NCBI GenBank assembly: GCA_947652605.1
Contig: OX393577.1
Coordinates: 2,356,868-2,420,867, forward strand
Source: Elmis aenea
Lineage: Eukaryota > Arthropoda > Insecta > Coleoptera > Elmidae
Reading direction: 5' to 3'
Length of the DNA stretch: 64,000 bases
Under the pieces are notes generated by a model. It was not told the DNA's origin. It saw only the letters and a list, made by a program, of their open reading frames with translations, and made no database searches. Shown here one piece after another: positions 25,761-38,300 of this stretch (position 1 is the stretch's first letter; the number at the start of each line of letters is the position of its first letter). A program made the position numbers and the translations under genes.

Positions 25761-26330
25761 TACTGTGCTTGGCAAAAGTATGGAAACAGACAAATAGGTA
25801 CTAATTGAAGGTATTGCAATTAAATCTGGTATTTAACCATTATCGTATGATCTGGATTCGATGCGAGTATTGAGGTTGCAACACGACTTCTGGTTCAACC
25901 GGAAATGAACCCAAACTTTGATATTTTAAATGATACGTTCCATATATTTTCACATTTTTGAATTCCTCTTCAAATTGACTTTAAAAAATGTATGAATTTA
26001 CATTGTCCTGTGGTTAAACGTTTTCGTAAAATTAACGTTTTTATAAAAATTATGAGCGATGCAGCATTTTCAAAAATATTCAACATTTAAAAACTTTGAA
26101 AAGGCAGCAAAAAATCCATTGAAGGTTAGATTGACAATAGATTAATTAATACTTTGCAAAGTCCTAAAAACCGATTGGTATAAAAATAGATATGGCAAAT
26201 TATATCTCATTAAAAAGAGGGAAAAAGGCACATCTAACTATTGCATAGCCAACTTCACAGCCCATAAGAAAAAATGAACTTAGGAGTAATATCTACAGAA
26301 GTGATAAAAAAAATCTAAAACAACAGTTAC
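25761..26330. mobile_element. Left part of a Tc1-type element related to 3596-5169
   Basis: It begins TACTGTGCTTGGCAAAAGTATGG, a diverged form of the 3596-5169 terminal repeat. It then follows that element's body: GGATTCGATGCGAGTATTGAGG, the ACTTCTGGTTCAACCGGAAA palindromic module near 25887, and AGATTGACAATAGATTA near 26130. No matching right end is visible. As in the first copy, a Jockey tail lies downstream (27029). Confidence 0.55.
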
Positions 26331-27028
26331 ATTATACATTAAAAAGAGAAAGTACCAATAAAATGTATCTAACGATTAAGAGTCATGAGAGGAAAAAAAA
26401 TTCGACATTTTCATATTTTTTGCTATAACATATTTATTTTAGAAGACACTTGAATTCAATCTTATATGCCCTGTAAAAAAGTGAATTAAAAAGATGTTGA
26501 ACATGAAAATTAAAGACTTTTTGGTGTGTGCAAAAACATTCAATACAGTTCAATTTATGTAATCATAAATTATTACAGTTTGTTATTTAATTAATTATTG
26601 ACTTATAATTAAGAGGTGTGATAAACAATCAGTCGGAGATTAAGATTAGGTGCAAAAAGCTTTTGCTAGCAAAAATAATCACGTCAGTACACTAACCCAG
26701 TTGACTGTGGGCTCTCTCCAGATCAATATTCGCGCGTTATATTCCAGGTTCGGATCGGCCTGCTTATTTATAACACCTGCTGTTTGTGTCTATCATTATC
26801 GTAAACAGATTTAAATTTTATTATGCAACCACAACGTTTTATTGCACTTGATTTCTCAATTTCAAGCCGCATTTAACGATCTATTCAACAACGTTTAAAA
26901 AAAAAATTAACTGCAATCTTCCGAAACGCTGGAAGAATTTAGTTATCAGCACACAGACTGGAACTAACGGACAGACGTTATGTCAAACATGAAACCGCCT
27001 CAAAAAAGATTTTTTGTTTAATTTATAA

Positions 27029-27905
27029 ATGCTTCATAGAGCAGTAGGAAGAAACAATATAGAATCTTCCGACAAACTGCAAGCAGCTACCAATCAGATC
27101 AACAACTGGACAAAAACATGGCGTATAAAGTTAAATGAAACGAATTCAGTACATTTCAATTTTACCAACAAGAGAATTGAACATGTACCAATCAACTTAA
27201 ATAATAAACTAATTCCATACTCTAACACAGCAAGATACTTAGGTATTACATTGGACGCTAAGCTACGCTGGAAGGCCCACGTCAAGAAAAAAAGGGAAGA
27301 GATAGGTATCAAATATAAACAAATGTACTGGTCAATCGGGAGGAATTCCTCTCTGTCCCTACATAATAAACTTTTGCTATACAAGCAAATTTTAAAGCCT
27401 GTATGGACATATGGAATACAACTATGGGAATGCACCAAACAGAGTAATATTCAGATCATCCAGAGATTCCAGAACAAAACACTAAGGAACATCACTGATG
27501 CAGCTTGGTATTGCAGAGATAGTGACATACATCGGGACCTCAACATGTACACTGTAACCAACACCATTAAGAAGTTTGCCAAGAGCCACGAAGAAAGGCT
27601 CCATCAACATGTAAACGTTAAGGCGAACCAGCTCCTGGACAATACAGGATAAGTAAGAAGACCTAAAAGGGTTAAACCCTTGGAGTTAGTTTAAGCAAAA
27701 GTTAAAAAGCAGAGACTGTGCTGTAGTGTGCACGTTAATAATTAGTGTACTTAAATTATATTAGCAAACTAAGGACTACTATTGGGTAAACCTTAGACTA
27801 AGTTTGAACATTATTAATTTAGGCTAGAATTAAACTGCTCATTGGTCTCAAAGACCGGATTGCATTGGTATAAACTCTATATGGGTTTTAATATTTTAAA
27901 AACTA
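27029..27905 (+). mobile_element. 5'-truncated Jockey-clade LINE (reverse transcriptase C-terminus)
   Basis: The open frame 27029-27652 (207 codons) reads the end of a Jockey reverse transcriptase. Landmarks are NNWTKTWRIKLNETNSVHFNF, ARYLGITLDAKLRWKAHVKKK, LLYKQILKPVWTYGIQLWE and FQNKTLRNITDA. The YADD active site is just beyond the truncated 5' end. The 3' UTR runs to an A-rich tail near 27905. It is almost collinear with 4259-4930, so both are recent copies of one family. The frame is intact over what remains, which suggests limited age. Confidence 0.88.
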
Positions 27906-27921
27906 AAAATATATATATATA

Positions 27922-28437
27922 CAGGGTGAGTCACGACGGACGCCACAGAGTTTTATGCCGAAACGGTTTATATTTTCAAACTTCTGTCACCATTAGATTG
28001 TCTAAGTCAATAAGGGCTACATTTTAAAAATATTTTTAAACATACAGGGTGCCCCAAAAAAGAGTGGCATATCAAAGTTATACTTTTTCTTATGGAACAC
28101 CATGTATATTTTTACATTTTTGGATGCATCTTTAAATTTACTTCAAAAAATGTATAAGGTTACATGGGTGTATAGTCAACCGTTTTCGTGAAAATTGCAT
28201 TTTCATGAAAATGCAGTACCTACTTTCAAAAATTTTCAACATTTGGAAACTTTAAAAAGTCTGAAGAAATTCGCTTGGAGATAAGATTGACAATAGATTA
28301 TGAAACACTTTGCACCACCTAAATTTTTAAAATATTGTACAGGGCGTTTTGCACACTTGGTCAAACTTGTGACAGAAGTTTGAAAATATAAACCGTTTCG
28401 CCATAAAACTCCGTGGCGTCCGTCGTGACTCACCCTG
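27922..28437. mobile_element. TA-flanked MITE with 70-bp inverted ends
   Basis: The left end CAGGGTGAGTCACGACGGAC is mirrored by the right end over about 70 bp, including GAAACGGTTTATATTTTCAAAC. TA dinucleotides flank it (27920-27921 and 28438-28439). The interior from about 28044 starts with another CAGGGTGCCCCAAAA-type end. It then carries the same AGATTGACAATAGATTA...CACTTTGCAC body seen in the Tc1-type elements near 3590 and 25760, so one element appears to have captured or been hit by another. Confidence 0.8.
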
Positions 28438-28850
28438 TATATAAATGAGGGCCGAAGATATCGCCCGCCCCTAATGTTCAGTAGTTGAGGATTTAAGACT
28501 TTTCTAGAAATATGTAAGAGCAACGATTTACTATAATTAAGTATGAACAAAGGATGCAAGGTTTAACTGCATGTCGCCCCCTGGCACCCAAAGTTGGCGA
28601 ACCGGTTATTTGTTATACGTAACTGCGGTCTGTTTTTATAATTAGAGGTACAATGCAATTTCAACATACGCCGTTTATAGGTATATCAGGAATTTCGTAA
28701 AAACCAAACTACTGTAAAACTGCAATGTTGCAACTTTACTGGCATAAATAAACACAGATTTATTAAAAGATGGTCATTTTATTTTTAATCATAATATAAT
28801 TAATCCCATATAACTTGAATTCTACCATCAAAATTATTTAATTAGAAAAC

Positions 28851-28902
28851 TCTCCATGGTAACAATCACGGTTCATCACAGAACATACGGTTCATGGTAA
28901 CC
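28851..28902 (+). promoter_or_regulatory. Two degenerate RFX X-box-like motifs upstream of CFAP100-A
   Basis: CTCCATGGTAAC (28852-28863) and CGGTTCATGGTAACC (28888-28902) resemble X-box sites, whose right half-site is RRNRAC (here GGTAAC); the left halves are imperfect. They lie about 160-210 bp before the CFAP100-A start codon, where RFX factors bind in many ciliary genes. No such motif is evident in the 300 bp before the neighbouring CFAP100-B. Confidence 0.35.
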
Positions 28903-29060
28903 AATGTTTGTTAGATCAATATGTCATTTTATAATCAAAAGTGTGTGTTTTTGCGCACAAAGGTTATGTTTTTGATTACTTATCTATATTTTTGATAGAC
29001 ATTAATGTTATACTAATATAATTAAGTGTCAGTTTTGTGCAAACTTATAGCTTACAACCA

Positions 29061-32000
29061 ATGTCATCACTAATAGTTGAACTCGATGCAAAAACTGAAA
29101 CTTCTCTTCAAAATGGAAACAGAAACATATTGCGGAGGATTACGCCAAAACCAAAACCGGAAGCTAAAATCAAACCCCCAACGAGCTTGGAGAGAGTGTT
29201 TGGTAAAACAACAGTCAAGGATCCCTACTTCTCAGATGCCCCGACGGTAAATGAAAGTAATGAAAGAAATCTTCTAACAGAACCATCGCCATTTAAATTT
29301 CCGAAGGATTTAGAAGGATTTTCTTACTTTGGCATGTCAAGGGCTTGGAGAGACAGTCAGTTAAGAGAAGAAATGAAGAAGAAATATAACGAACGAAATA
29401 GCTACCACACCCGACAACAATTAGATTTATTAAATCGCCTTTACGTTAAAAGTGCTGAGGTAAAGAACATGAAAACGATATTAGATATAGATCCGGAGTT
29501 TTTTTCTTCAATCGAAGGGCGCCCGGTGCAACGAAAAACAAAAATGAGAGATTATGTTCAAGGTACAAGGGATGTGTTAAGAACAAAAATTATGACCAGT
29601 TATAGAGAAGACGACATAAAGCTAATAGAAGAGAATTTCGTAAAAGAACAACGTGCAATCGATAAAATTAGCGGACGTCTCAAAACTTATCTTAACACGT
29701 TTGAAGAATTTCTATACAAAGATCACACCGACTCCATGGATTTGCTAAGAAAATCCGATGAAGCAGCTGCACTAGCAGTAGAAAAATACGAAACCTTAAG
29801 AAATCTATCGAAATCATTTGGAACTTTAAGATCGTGTGTCTACAGTCTAGAAGAACAATGGAGAAACTGCAAAATGTATCAAAAATTTTTGTACCTGATT
29901 AGTCCAATGAGCTGGAGAAAAACCTACGATTTTTATTATTTTCGAAGAAAATCCTTCGTTGTCACTAATGAGGATTCTACAATTTTTGGTCGTTATAGAT
30001 TGGCGTCTATAGGAACAGTTCAGTCGCTGGAAAATCTAATAGATCAATTCCTAGATGATGTCAAAACTCAAGATCAGCCTCAATTATATTTTGAAACGCC
30101 TCAACAACTATTTAGAGCTTTTCGTTTTACCGAAATTCAAAATCTAAACTCCCTACTACACATTGAAGAACTTGCAACACCATTAACTATTGCGCTAGAA
30201 AACACTCTGGAATCACAGATAATCTTTAGTGCCGAAATCGACTTCTTAAGCGATATAATTAATGAACTAGAAGGTGGTATTTTGTAAGTTTTTTTTTCAT
30301 AAATTCCTTATCCAGTAGTTTCAATTACTATTCTTCTGTACATAATAGTTGATACGAATTATAATCTTCGCAATGAGTGGAAAGTGAAGCCGATCGAATG
30401 AAATGGAAATATGTACCTCTCTTTCTAAGGTGTACTTTTCACAGTTGGCAGCAAACATAGAAAATCAAATAAAACTAGGATTACTAACAGAGCCTGCATG
30501 AAAATTGTTGAGGTCATGTTATGAAACGTGATTTTTGTAAATTACGCATGCAGACACGGATGTTTAACAATCCGAGGCGAATTTGCGAATAAGTACAAAC
30601 CTTAGAACAGGTTTTTGTATATTAATTGTAGTTTTTACAAATCGTAGATCATCAACGTCAAATGTCATATTTTTAAACTGTCAAAAATTAGGTGAACATT
30701 ACGCGCGCTTCTCACGTTGTCCAATCCGATGTATATTAGCTGTCAATAGTCCAATCGCCGCATTAAAAAGAGAGGATGTATCTGTACCGTTGACTATGTT
30801 ACGCAAAATTTGAACTACTAGCAATATATGTTTATTACATATTATATTGAACTACCCTTTAATTAACATATCACGGAGTCCAAAAATATCGCGAAAAGCA
30901 GAAAATTGCAAGTTGCAGAGTAAATGCTTAAAATGTGGATAATTAATCGTTAATTTAGCGGAATTTATTCTGATTATAAGCATGTTCTGTTATTAAAAAC
31001 TGCAAAAATCGGTAATTACTTCTTTATTTCGAACATTAGGGATATTTTTACATCGAATTTATGAGCAAATTTTCACGAGAACAACAAAATAACTCAAATT
31101 CCTCGCCAAACGGTGGCAGATACGAAGAAAAGTCAGGAGACAGTTTTTGTTTATAATAAAATGCTCTACCCAATAACATGTTCAAGTTTAATTTTGAACA
31201 GGGCCGTACTAGTTTTTTATTAAATTTATTGCTACTGAACACTCACAACTCCGCCACTGGTTGCTTGTGGGGCTTGACATTCTCACCGAATGTGGTAACC
31301 TGTAAGGTGGTGCTGTATACCAAATTTGGTTTAAATATATCTACTGGTTGGGAAACGGTTAAAAATTATCGATATTTTTTCGAAATTTTCAACACCCTGT
31401 ATCTTTAAAATGAAGCGTTTACGGACCAATGTTGATATGGAATATTCGCTTTAAAATAAGTTTTTGTATCGACTGTTAAAAGTCCTGCTACTAAAAAATG
31501 GACCACCCTGTATAAATGCATTTGGCTTCGTTTTGCTGTTATTTTAAGCAATCCCTAGCCTGAGTCACGAATTTGAGATGCGAATAAGAAATTAAAATAG
31601 TTTTTACCCTTGTATATCATACATACCACACAACTGAATACTAAAGCTGGGCGCTAACATGTAATTATCAGTTGTGCAAGAGTTTGGTTGAGGAGTCATC
31701 TCCATTGGTTTCTGGGCCGGATTAAGCAATAGACAAAAAAGACAAATGTCTAGGGTCCGTAAATCAGTTTCCCGATTCGACGCGAGCAAAATTTTAATCA
31801 ATAATAAAATCGATTTTTTAATAAAGATGCAAATACTTACGTTATATTTTATATTTGATTCCTAATTTACTTTTGCGTATGTGAGCGCGGTTGGACATTC
31901 GCGAATCAAACTGTTGCACAACTTATTAATTGCATATCAGCGCCAGCCCATTACAGAACCTTTGTTTACGATGCGTTCGTTTATTTACTTAGATGGGAAG

Positions 32001-34378
32001 AAGAGAAAGCATTCTCCTTGGAAGAGCTAGCATTGGAACTAATAAACGGAGAGTTTCAGAAACTTATCGCCGATGAATCAGTTCTCAATTTATATGTTTT
32101 CGTTGAAGACTTGTATGAATCAAGAGTTGAAGGAAACGATGCTAGCGTCGACATGATCAAAATGTTTCAAGACGTCGAATTACTATATTTCGACTGCCTT
32201 CTACAGCTCGATCGTTTGCCACAATCTACTGTACATCGCGCTGAAACGGAATCTTATGCGGAAGAAATAAAAACAATGAAGATTGCAGTTGAAGCTGCCA
32301 AGCAAGTGTTACAACTTGAAAGACTGACAAAAAGACTTAAACTCATTTTGGAACCAGCATATGTAAAAACTGTCAAAGGTAAAATATTTTTTCCTGGTTT
32401 CTATTGGAAGAATTCAAAACAATTTAAAATTAAAATAGATGTTAAGCATTAATAAAAAAATATATTTTGTTTTCTTTTAGCCAGTTCTTAGTGACTAGGT
32501 ACGTATTTAGAATATTATATTTCAAACGCAACATTTTAAAAACTGCAGTTCTATGCAGGGATGGGGGAAGTTTTGAAACAACCCCCAAGAAAAGCTACAT
32601 AAAACTTACCAATCTTATATTAACGCCTCATTTAGATTAACGTAATTTCTTAAGATGTGGAAAGTGGCTGAAGTTATTATTATCCAGAAACCAGGAAAAC
32701 CTCCGCACGAGACTTCGTGATATAGACCCATCTCTCTACTGCCTGTCATCTCGAAATTCTATGAAAAATTGCTCCTTAAAGCTAAAGCCGCACTGCGGGA
32801 GGGTTGGCTGGAGGGTAGATGGTAGATACACGCCGTCGCCTGGCGACAATTTGTTGTGAAACAATGCGCCTGGATTGTCGCCAGGCGACGGCGTGTATCT
32901 ACCATCTACCCTCCAGCCAAAAATCCCGCAGTGCGGCCTTAGCTTAAGAGATTATTACCGATAATCGAAGAAAAGAAATTGATTCCCTCCCACCAGTTTG
33001 GAATCAGAAAAAAACGCTTGACCATTGAACAGGTCGATAGGATCACGGACATCATTGAGAAGTCATTAGGAGATAAGAAAGTCTGTTCCACTGTCTTTCT
33101 GGATGTGGCACAGGCTTTTGATAAAGTATGGCACGAAGGCCTGTTTCACAAACTGAACATGATTCTGCCACGGCAATATTCTCAACTTTTAAAATCCTAC
33201 CTAAGAAAGACGACAGTTCAGAATAAAACAAGAGGAGGCTTATTCTGATCTAAAAGAAATTAAAGCAGGGATGCCCCAAGGTAGCGTATTGGGTTTGCTC
33301 CGTCAAATATATACTAGAGACATCCCTGACTCAATCGCCACCTTCGCCGATGACACGGCAATTATGGCTGTTGGAAAAGATCATGAAGAAGCTGCCAGAA
33401 AGTTAAAAACATCCGTTGACAAGATCCACACCTGGACCAAAACGTGCCGTATCAAGTTGAATGACGACAAATCTGTTCATGTCAATTATAGTAACAAACG
33501 AAATCAACATATACCCGTGAAAATAAATGATGCAGAATCCCTACGCTAATTCAGCAAAATATCTGCGTATGACCCTCGTCGCTAGACTCTGCTGGAGTGA
33601 CCATGTCAAAAATAAACGAGAAGAGCTTGGTATAGAATTTTTAAAAAAATGTATTGGCTTCTAGGGAGAAACTCCAGGTTGTCTACAGAAAACACCGATA
33701 TCCATCGGGACCTCAAAATGGAGACTGTTGATCAAACCATCACCATATTTGCCAGTAGCCGTGAACAACGGCTGCTCCGTCACGTGAACGTCAAGGCTAT
33801 CCAGCTCCTGGACAACACGTGCTAAGGCTCAAAAGGACGAAGCCCTTTGAGTTAGTTTAGTGATTTTGTCATAAAAGCAGAGCATAGTGCAGTTTTGTGT
33901 AAATTTCGTGTATTTAAGTTGCTAGATCCTACGGTACGCTAGTGAGTATGACCTTAGTTTTAGGATTATTATACCATAGTTAAATTGATAAAAACTCATT
34001 CAAAGAGTCGGGAGCGTTACTTTTTCCGACTCCCAATTCTGACTCCTCCAAAGAATCTCCACTCCTCGACTCCTGACTTCAACCCTCCATTCCTGGTTCT
34101 GTGCAGCCCATTTAGCAATCACTTATATGTCAGTCATAAAAATTTGCGTCCGTGAAGTGTTTTCAACCAAACTGGTTTGAATTTACCGATCAAATTGGCT
34201 AATCGATGTTTTTTTTTAAGATCTAGTATGGCGTTCTGCACCAATAGATCCAAAACCTCGTCGACCCAGACCTCCTCGACCACTAACTACAGAAGAAACC
34301 CAATATCTGCAATTTTTCGTGGACTACTGCCGATTCACTGATGATCCCAAAGAATTATGCAGAAATAGAGATACATGA
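29061..34378 (+). CDS. Cfap100: CFAP100 (CCDC37/MIA1) homologue, copy A, three exons
   Basis: Predicted join 29061-30283, 31993-32378, 34221-34378: 588 residues. Introns are GT-AG, phase 2 then phase 1. The first in-frame ATG is at 29061. Seen: NERNLLTEPSPFKFPKDLE (68-86), a coiled-coil DUF4200-type region at about 163-287 ending KMYQKFLYLISPMSWR, then LYFETPQQL (342-350), and a Pro/Arg-rich C-terminus closing on LTTEETQYLQFFVDYC. This order matches the CFAP100 family, which anchors inner-arm dynein I1/f on axonemal doublets together with CFAP73; the role here is inferred. Intron 1 holds a repeat (about 31050-31510) and intron 2 a Jockey fragment with a MITE inside it. AATAAA at 34428-34433 is the likely poly(A) signal. 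The frame is intact. A related DUF4200 protein is less likely, because the LYF..PQQL region and C-terminus also fit. Confidence 0.85.
31050..31510. repeat. Interspersed repeat in intron 1 of CFAP100-A (related to 40459-40891)
   Basis: It aligns over about 450 bp with 40459-40891 in the same orientation, sharing CAGGGCCGTACTAGTTTTTT, CTCCGCCACTGGTTGCTTGT and GGACCACCCTGTA at the right end. The right end resembles the CAGGGTGGTCC ends of TA-target MITEs. I cannot define a matching left end. A short piece at about 30888-30930 corresponds to 40401-40440 in inverted orientation. Confidence 0.7.
32640..33900 (+). mobile_element. Jockey-clade LINE fragment in intron 2 of CFAP100-A
   Basis: A decayed reverse transcriptase in the sense direction of the host gene. 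Seen in order: VAEVIIIQKPGKPP, YRPISLLPVISKFYEKLL (to about 32775), a MITE interruption (32780-32943), then from 32979 PSHQFGIRKKRLTIEQVDRI, VFLDVAQAFDKVWHEGL (RT motif A), GMPQGSVLG, ATFADDTAIMAVG (FADD active site, about 33340-33375) and TWTKTCRIKLNDDKSVH. A stop and several frameshifts break it, and the region after about 33660 has an internal deletion. It is more diverged than the Jockey copies at 4259 and 27029. Confidence 0.88.
32780..32943. mobile_element. Palindromic MITE flanked by TTAA, inserted in a LINE
   Basis: TTAA at 32776-32779 and at 32944-32947 bounds a 164-bp near-perfect inverted repeat. The arms begin GCTAARGCCGCACTGCGGG and run inward through GGTAGATACACGCCGTCGCC to a loop of about 25 bases. 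Duplicated TTAA targets are the signature of piggyBac-superfamily transposition, although these ends do not start with the usual CCY. The element splits a Jockey reverse transcriptase between YEKLLL and LLPIIEE. It has no coding capacity. Confidence 0.85.
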
Positions 34379-34468
34379 AACATTAATCTTCTTATACATT
34401 TTATGATTTTGTTGCATGCTTTTATTTAATAAATAATTTTCATATTAAAATGCGTTTTTGTCGATATA

Positions 34469-35077
34469 CAGTATATCCAAAAGGTATGGAATATACTATA
34501 CAGGGTTCTCGTTTTTCGAGGGCCACTATGGGGATCTCGTAAACGGTAAGAGTTACGACTTCGGTTAAATTAGGGCAAAGTTGTATATTCAGGTGCTTAA
34601 TAATTCGATGCAAACAGAACTTATCTAGCTCTTTTCGTTTTTGAGATATAGGGAAAAAAAATATATTTTCCGTGCGACGTTTCGTTTTTTTAAAACCATC
34701 ATCACGTTAATTTTTTCTTATGGACGCTATATCTGATTTTAACGCCAATTTGTAGAGCATTTTCTTCTGAATTCAACAATGTATAACACTTGGGACTTTT
34801 TTGAAACAATTGTTGTTACAAATGGCAAAAACAAGTATTTTATTTAAAACAAATTCTAATCGGCATGGTAAATAATTGTTTTTGTCCCTTTTTCCTAGAA
34901 AGCACGTAAGTAAACCGCATGAAATTACTATTAAAGGGATATAATTTTTAAAAAATTATTTAAATTTTGTCTTATGGTGGAAAACTAAGTACCAAACAAC
35001 TTTTATTCAAAACATTTTTCCCTAAAGTGGATATTTACTGAGATATATAGCATATTCCATACCTTTTGGACACACTG
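34469..35077. mobile_element. TA-flanked MITE split by half of a foldback element
   Basis: Inverted ends CAGTATATCCAAAAGGTATGG (left) and, as complement, CAGTGTGTCCAAAAGGTATGG (right) extend through GAATATRCT. TA flanks both (34467-34468 and 35078-35079). Just inside the left end, at 34501, begins CAGGGTTCTCG..., a single arm plus central part of the 23623-24546 foldback family (to about 34950). The complex lies between CFAP100-A and CFAP100-B. Confidence 0.7.
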
Positions 35078-35340
35078 TATAAAGAACCCATTTGGGACTT
35101 TGATTCTTTGATTAGTTGACAGATTTTGAAAAAATTATTTTCCAAATAACGGATTAAAGTTTGCGATGACATTTTTTTCAAACTATAAAAATCTAGAAGT
35201 AGTATGATTGACATTTATGTATTATTTAATTTAACGTGATGTTTTGACACCGCGTATGACACTAAAAACTTATTAAAACTTGAGCAGTTAGGGTCGTTTT
35301 AACGCGATTTTTTATAATTTATTTATTTTAAATTTCCGAT

Positions 35341-38300
35341 ATGTCGCTGACCGTACAAACCGATGAGGGAAGTCTAAAAAGAGACTTCGAAATCAATAAA
35401 AGTGTTCAAAGTAAACCTACACGTGCCAAATTTAAAACCTCTTCATTGCCAAAAATTCAAGCACCAAATAAAAACAACGTAAAGCGCCATAGTTTTACGT
35501 CAGGGGTAGCTGTTAATGAAGATAACGAAAGAAATATCTTTACTGAAAAATCACCTTACGTATATCCTACAACGCTCGAAGAACTTTCTCATGGTGTTAT
35601 GTCTAAGGCCTGGCGAAAAAATTTACTAACAAAAGAAAATAAACAAAAGCCTTACACCAGAAAAAATTTCCGTTTGCGACAGAATGTTGATATGCTCAAT
35701 CGTCTATATGTGAAAGAGGCGCCCATTCCTAAAGAGAAAACTATTTTAGACGTAGATCCTCATTTTTTTTCTACAGTTGCAAAGCATACAAAAGTAAAAT
35801 ACACCACAAAAGATTATGTACAAAAAACTAGAGATATGTTAAAAACGAAGATCACGATAGGTTACCGAGAGGATGAAATTCATATGATTGAAGAAGGTAT
35901 AAGGATGGAGCAAAAAACACTAAACAAAATTGTTAAAAATTATAAATATTATGTTACCACTTTCGAAGCATTCCTTTACAAAAATTATATGCAGGCTTCA
36001 AGTGTGTTAAGGAATTCTGAAAAAGAAACTGAAAAATCTATTCAAAAATGTAAACAGTTCCTGGATCTTAACAAAAGGTTCGCAGAACTAAGAACATGGG
36101 TCTACAGTCTAGATGATCGGTGGCAAAATTGTAAACTGTATCAAAAATTTTTATATTTAATTAGTCCAATCAGTTGGAGAACCAATTTTGATTATTACTT
36201 TAAAACAAGTAATACAGTCGTATCATTTTTTAAGGCTGAAGACACTAATATGTTTAAGCAACATCGAAGCAAGAGCATTCATTCCCTAGAACATTTAATA
36301 GATGAATTTTTTTCCGAAATTACCACGCAAGAAGATCCGATGTTATATTTCGAAACCCCTAAACAACTAAATAATATTTTATATTTTATTGAAATACAAA
36401 ATTTAAATTCGATGATACATTCAGAAGACCTCGCTATTCCTTTGAGTACTGTATGCGACAATATAGAGTACCTAAAAGAAGCATTTAATAAAGAAGTGGC
36501 AAATATAAAAGAAAGCATTGAAAAACTGCTTGATGGGATTTCGTAAGTTTCGACAAAAAAAAAAGGTTTCATATTCAAAATGTTCAACAAATCTCATTTT
36601 TAAATTCAAAGAAAGTGTAATGTTATGATCTTTAAACTTTATTTCCACATTAGTCCGCGTTCACAATGGACGTAGTAGATAGTAGATAGTATTTAGTGGT
36701 TAATGCGTAATACGTAAAAAGTACGTAATGAAATGTTTACTTGGATACGGGTAATTACCGGCTTGTTTGTAGGGCAGCTCAGGGCCGTTCACAGAAAATT
36801 CGGGCCCCGGGGAAGCAATAGACAACGGGCCCCCCATTACTCTTAGAAAGGTTTAAATTTAATTTTAACAGTATTTGTAAACAAAATATTGTGTATTAGC
36901 TCGAATCCGGGCCCCCTTGGCAACACCGGGCCCCGGGAATTAGTCCCGTCTACCCCCCCACCCCTGTGATAGGCCCTGTGGGCAGCACATAACCTCAATT
37001 TAAACGCGGAAGTTTGCTTATCAAATTTAACTGTCAGTGCCAGGGAAAATAATTAATTAGAAACGTTAAAAACATAGATACTTTACTTTGTTTAACAAAT
37101 ATTAAAGTTCTTGCTGTAAATTATCGAAGCAGAGGTTATGTGCTGCGCTACAAACAAGCCGGGAATTACCCGTATCTAAGTAAACAGTTCATTACGTACT
37201 TTTTACGTATTACGCACTAACTACTAAATACTAATTACTATCTACTAACTACTATTTACTATGAAATAGATTGTAACAATCCAAATTGAATATAATGAAT
37301 ATTTGCCTAAAAATACAGTTTTTTATTAGGTTAATTTAGGATAATTTGTGCCATTTGCGGTCTGTAAATTATTGCCAAAATTCCTTTTTTCCATGGTCTT
37401 GTGTCTCCGTAATATTGGAGATATAAAAAATGTATTTCCTTAATTCTATTAACGTGACTCAAAATTTTGCTGTACCTCAAAGACAATCATAGAAGTAAAA
37501 AATATCTAAAATTATTAAAGTTTTCAGTTTCATTTAATGTGTTTATTAAGTAAAGCTAGTTTATTTATGTAACATTTTGTTTTTTTCCATGGCCACTTCG
37601 ATTAAACTTAATTAAAACAACAATATTGTTGTAACCCAACTACCCATACATCAATGAAACTAGAAAAAAAAATCTCTTTTTAATGAACCCGTAGCCAACT
37701 ATGGTTGCCATTTAAACAAAATCAACTTTGGCTTATATATCAAAAATCAAATGTGCCATGGCTTTTAGATATGTATTTCCAATTCTTCGTAAAAATATCT
37801 ACAGGAATCATTTTGATTTTAACGTGGGTGGCTATGGAATAACTATTTACTGTTGAAAAAAATCGTCTTTAGTTTTTTCAAAATATTTAACAAAAATTGA
37901 AGGTGTAGATAAATGCCAAAAAAGCATTAAATTCGTTTTGAAATTTTGCCCAACTTTGCTAATTTAATCGATCATTTAACTCTTATAATAACAAAGGACC
38001 CATACAACACAAACATGTAGATTATTGTCACCCTATATAAGAAATTGGGCAAAATATACTTTTAGTTTAGATTCTTACCAAGGAAGGTCGCGATATGTTG
38101 TCGCTATAATCTGAACAAGGCTGTGTTTATTGCATCAAGAACATCAAAACTAATTTTTTTCCAGAGTTATACGTGCCACTGGCCATTTCCTTCGGAAAAA
38201 TGGGGGAAAAACTGAGAAGTTGAATAATAAAGGTAATTTTTGGGATCGCATTGGCCACGAAACCGTCAGATACATTTGAAATTTTTCTATTTACCAATGC

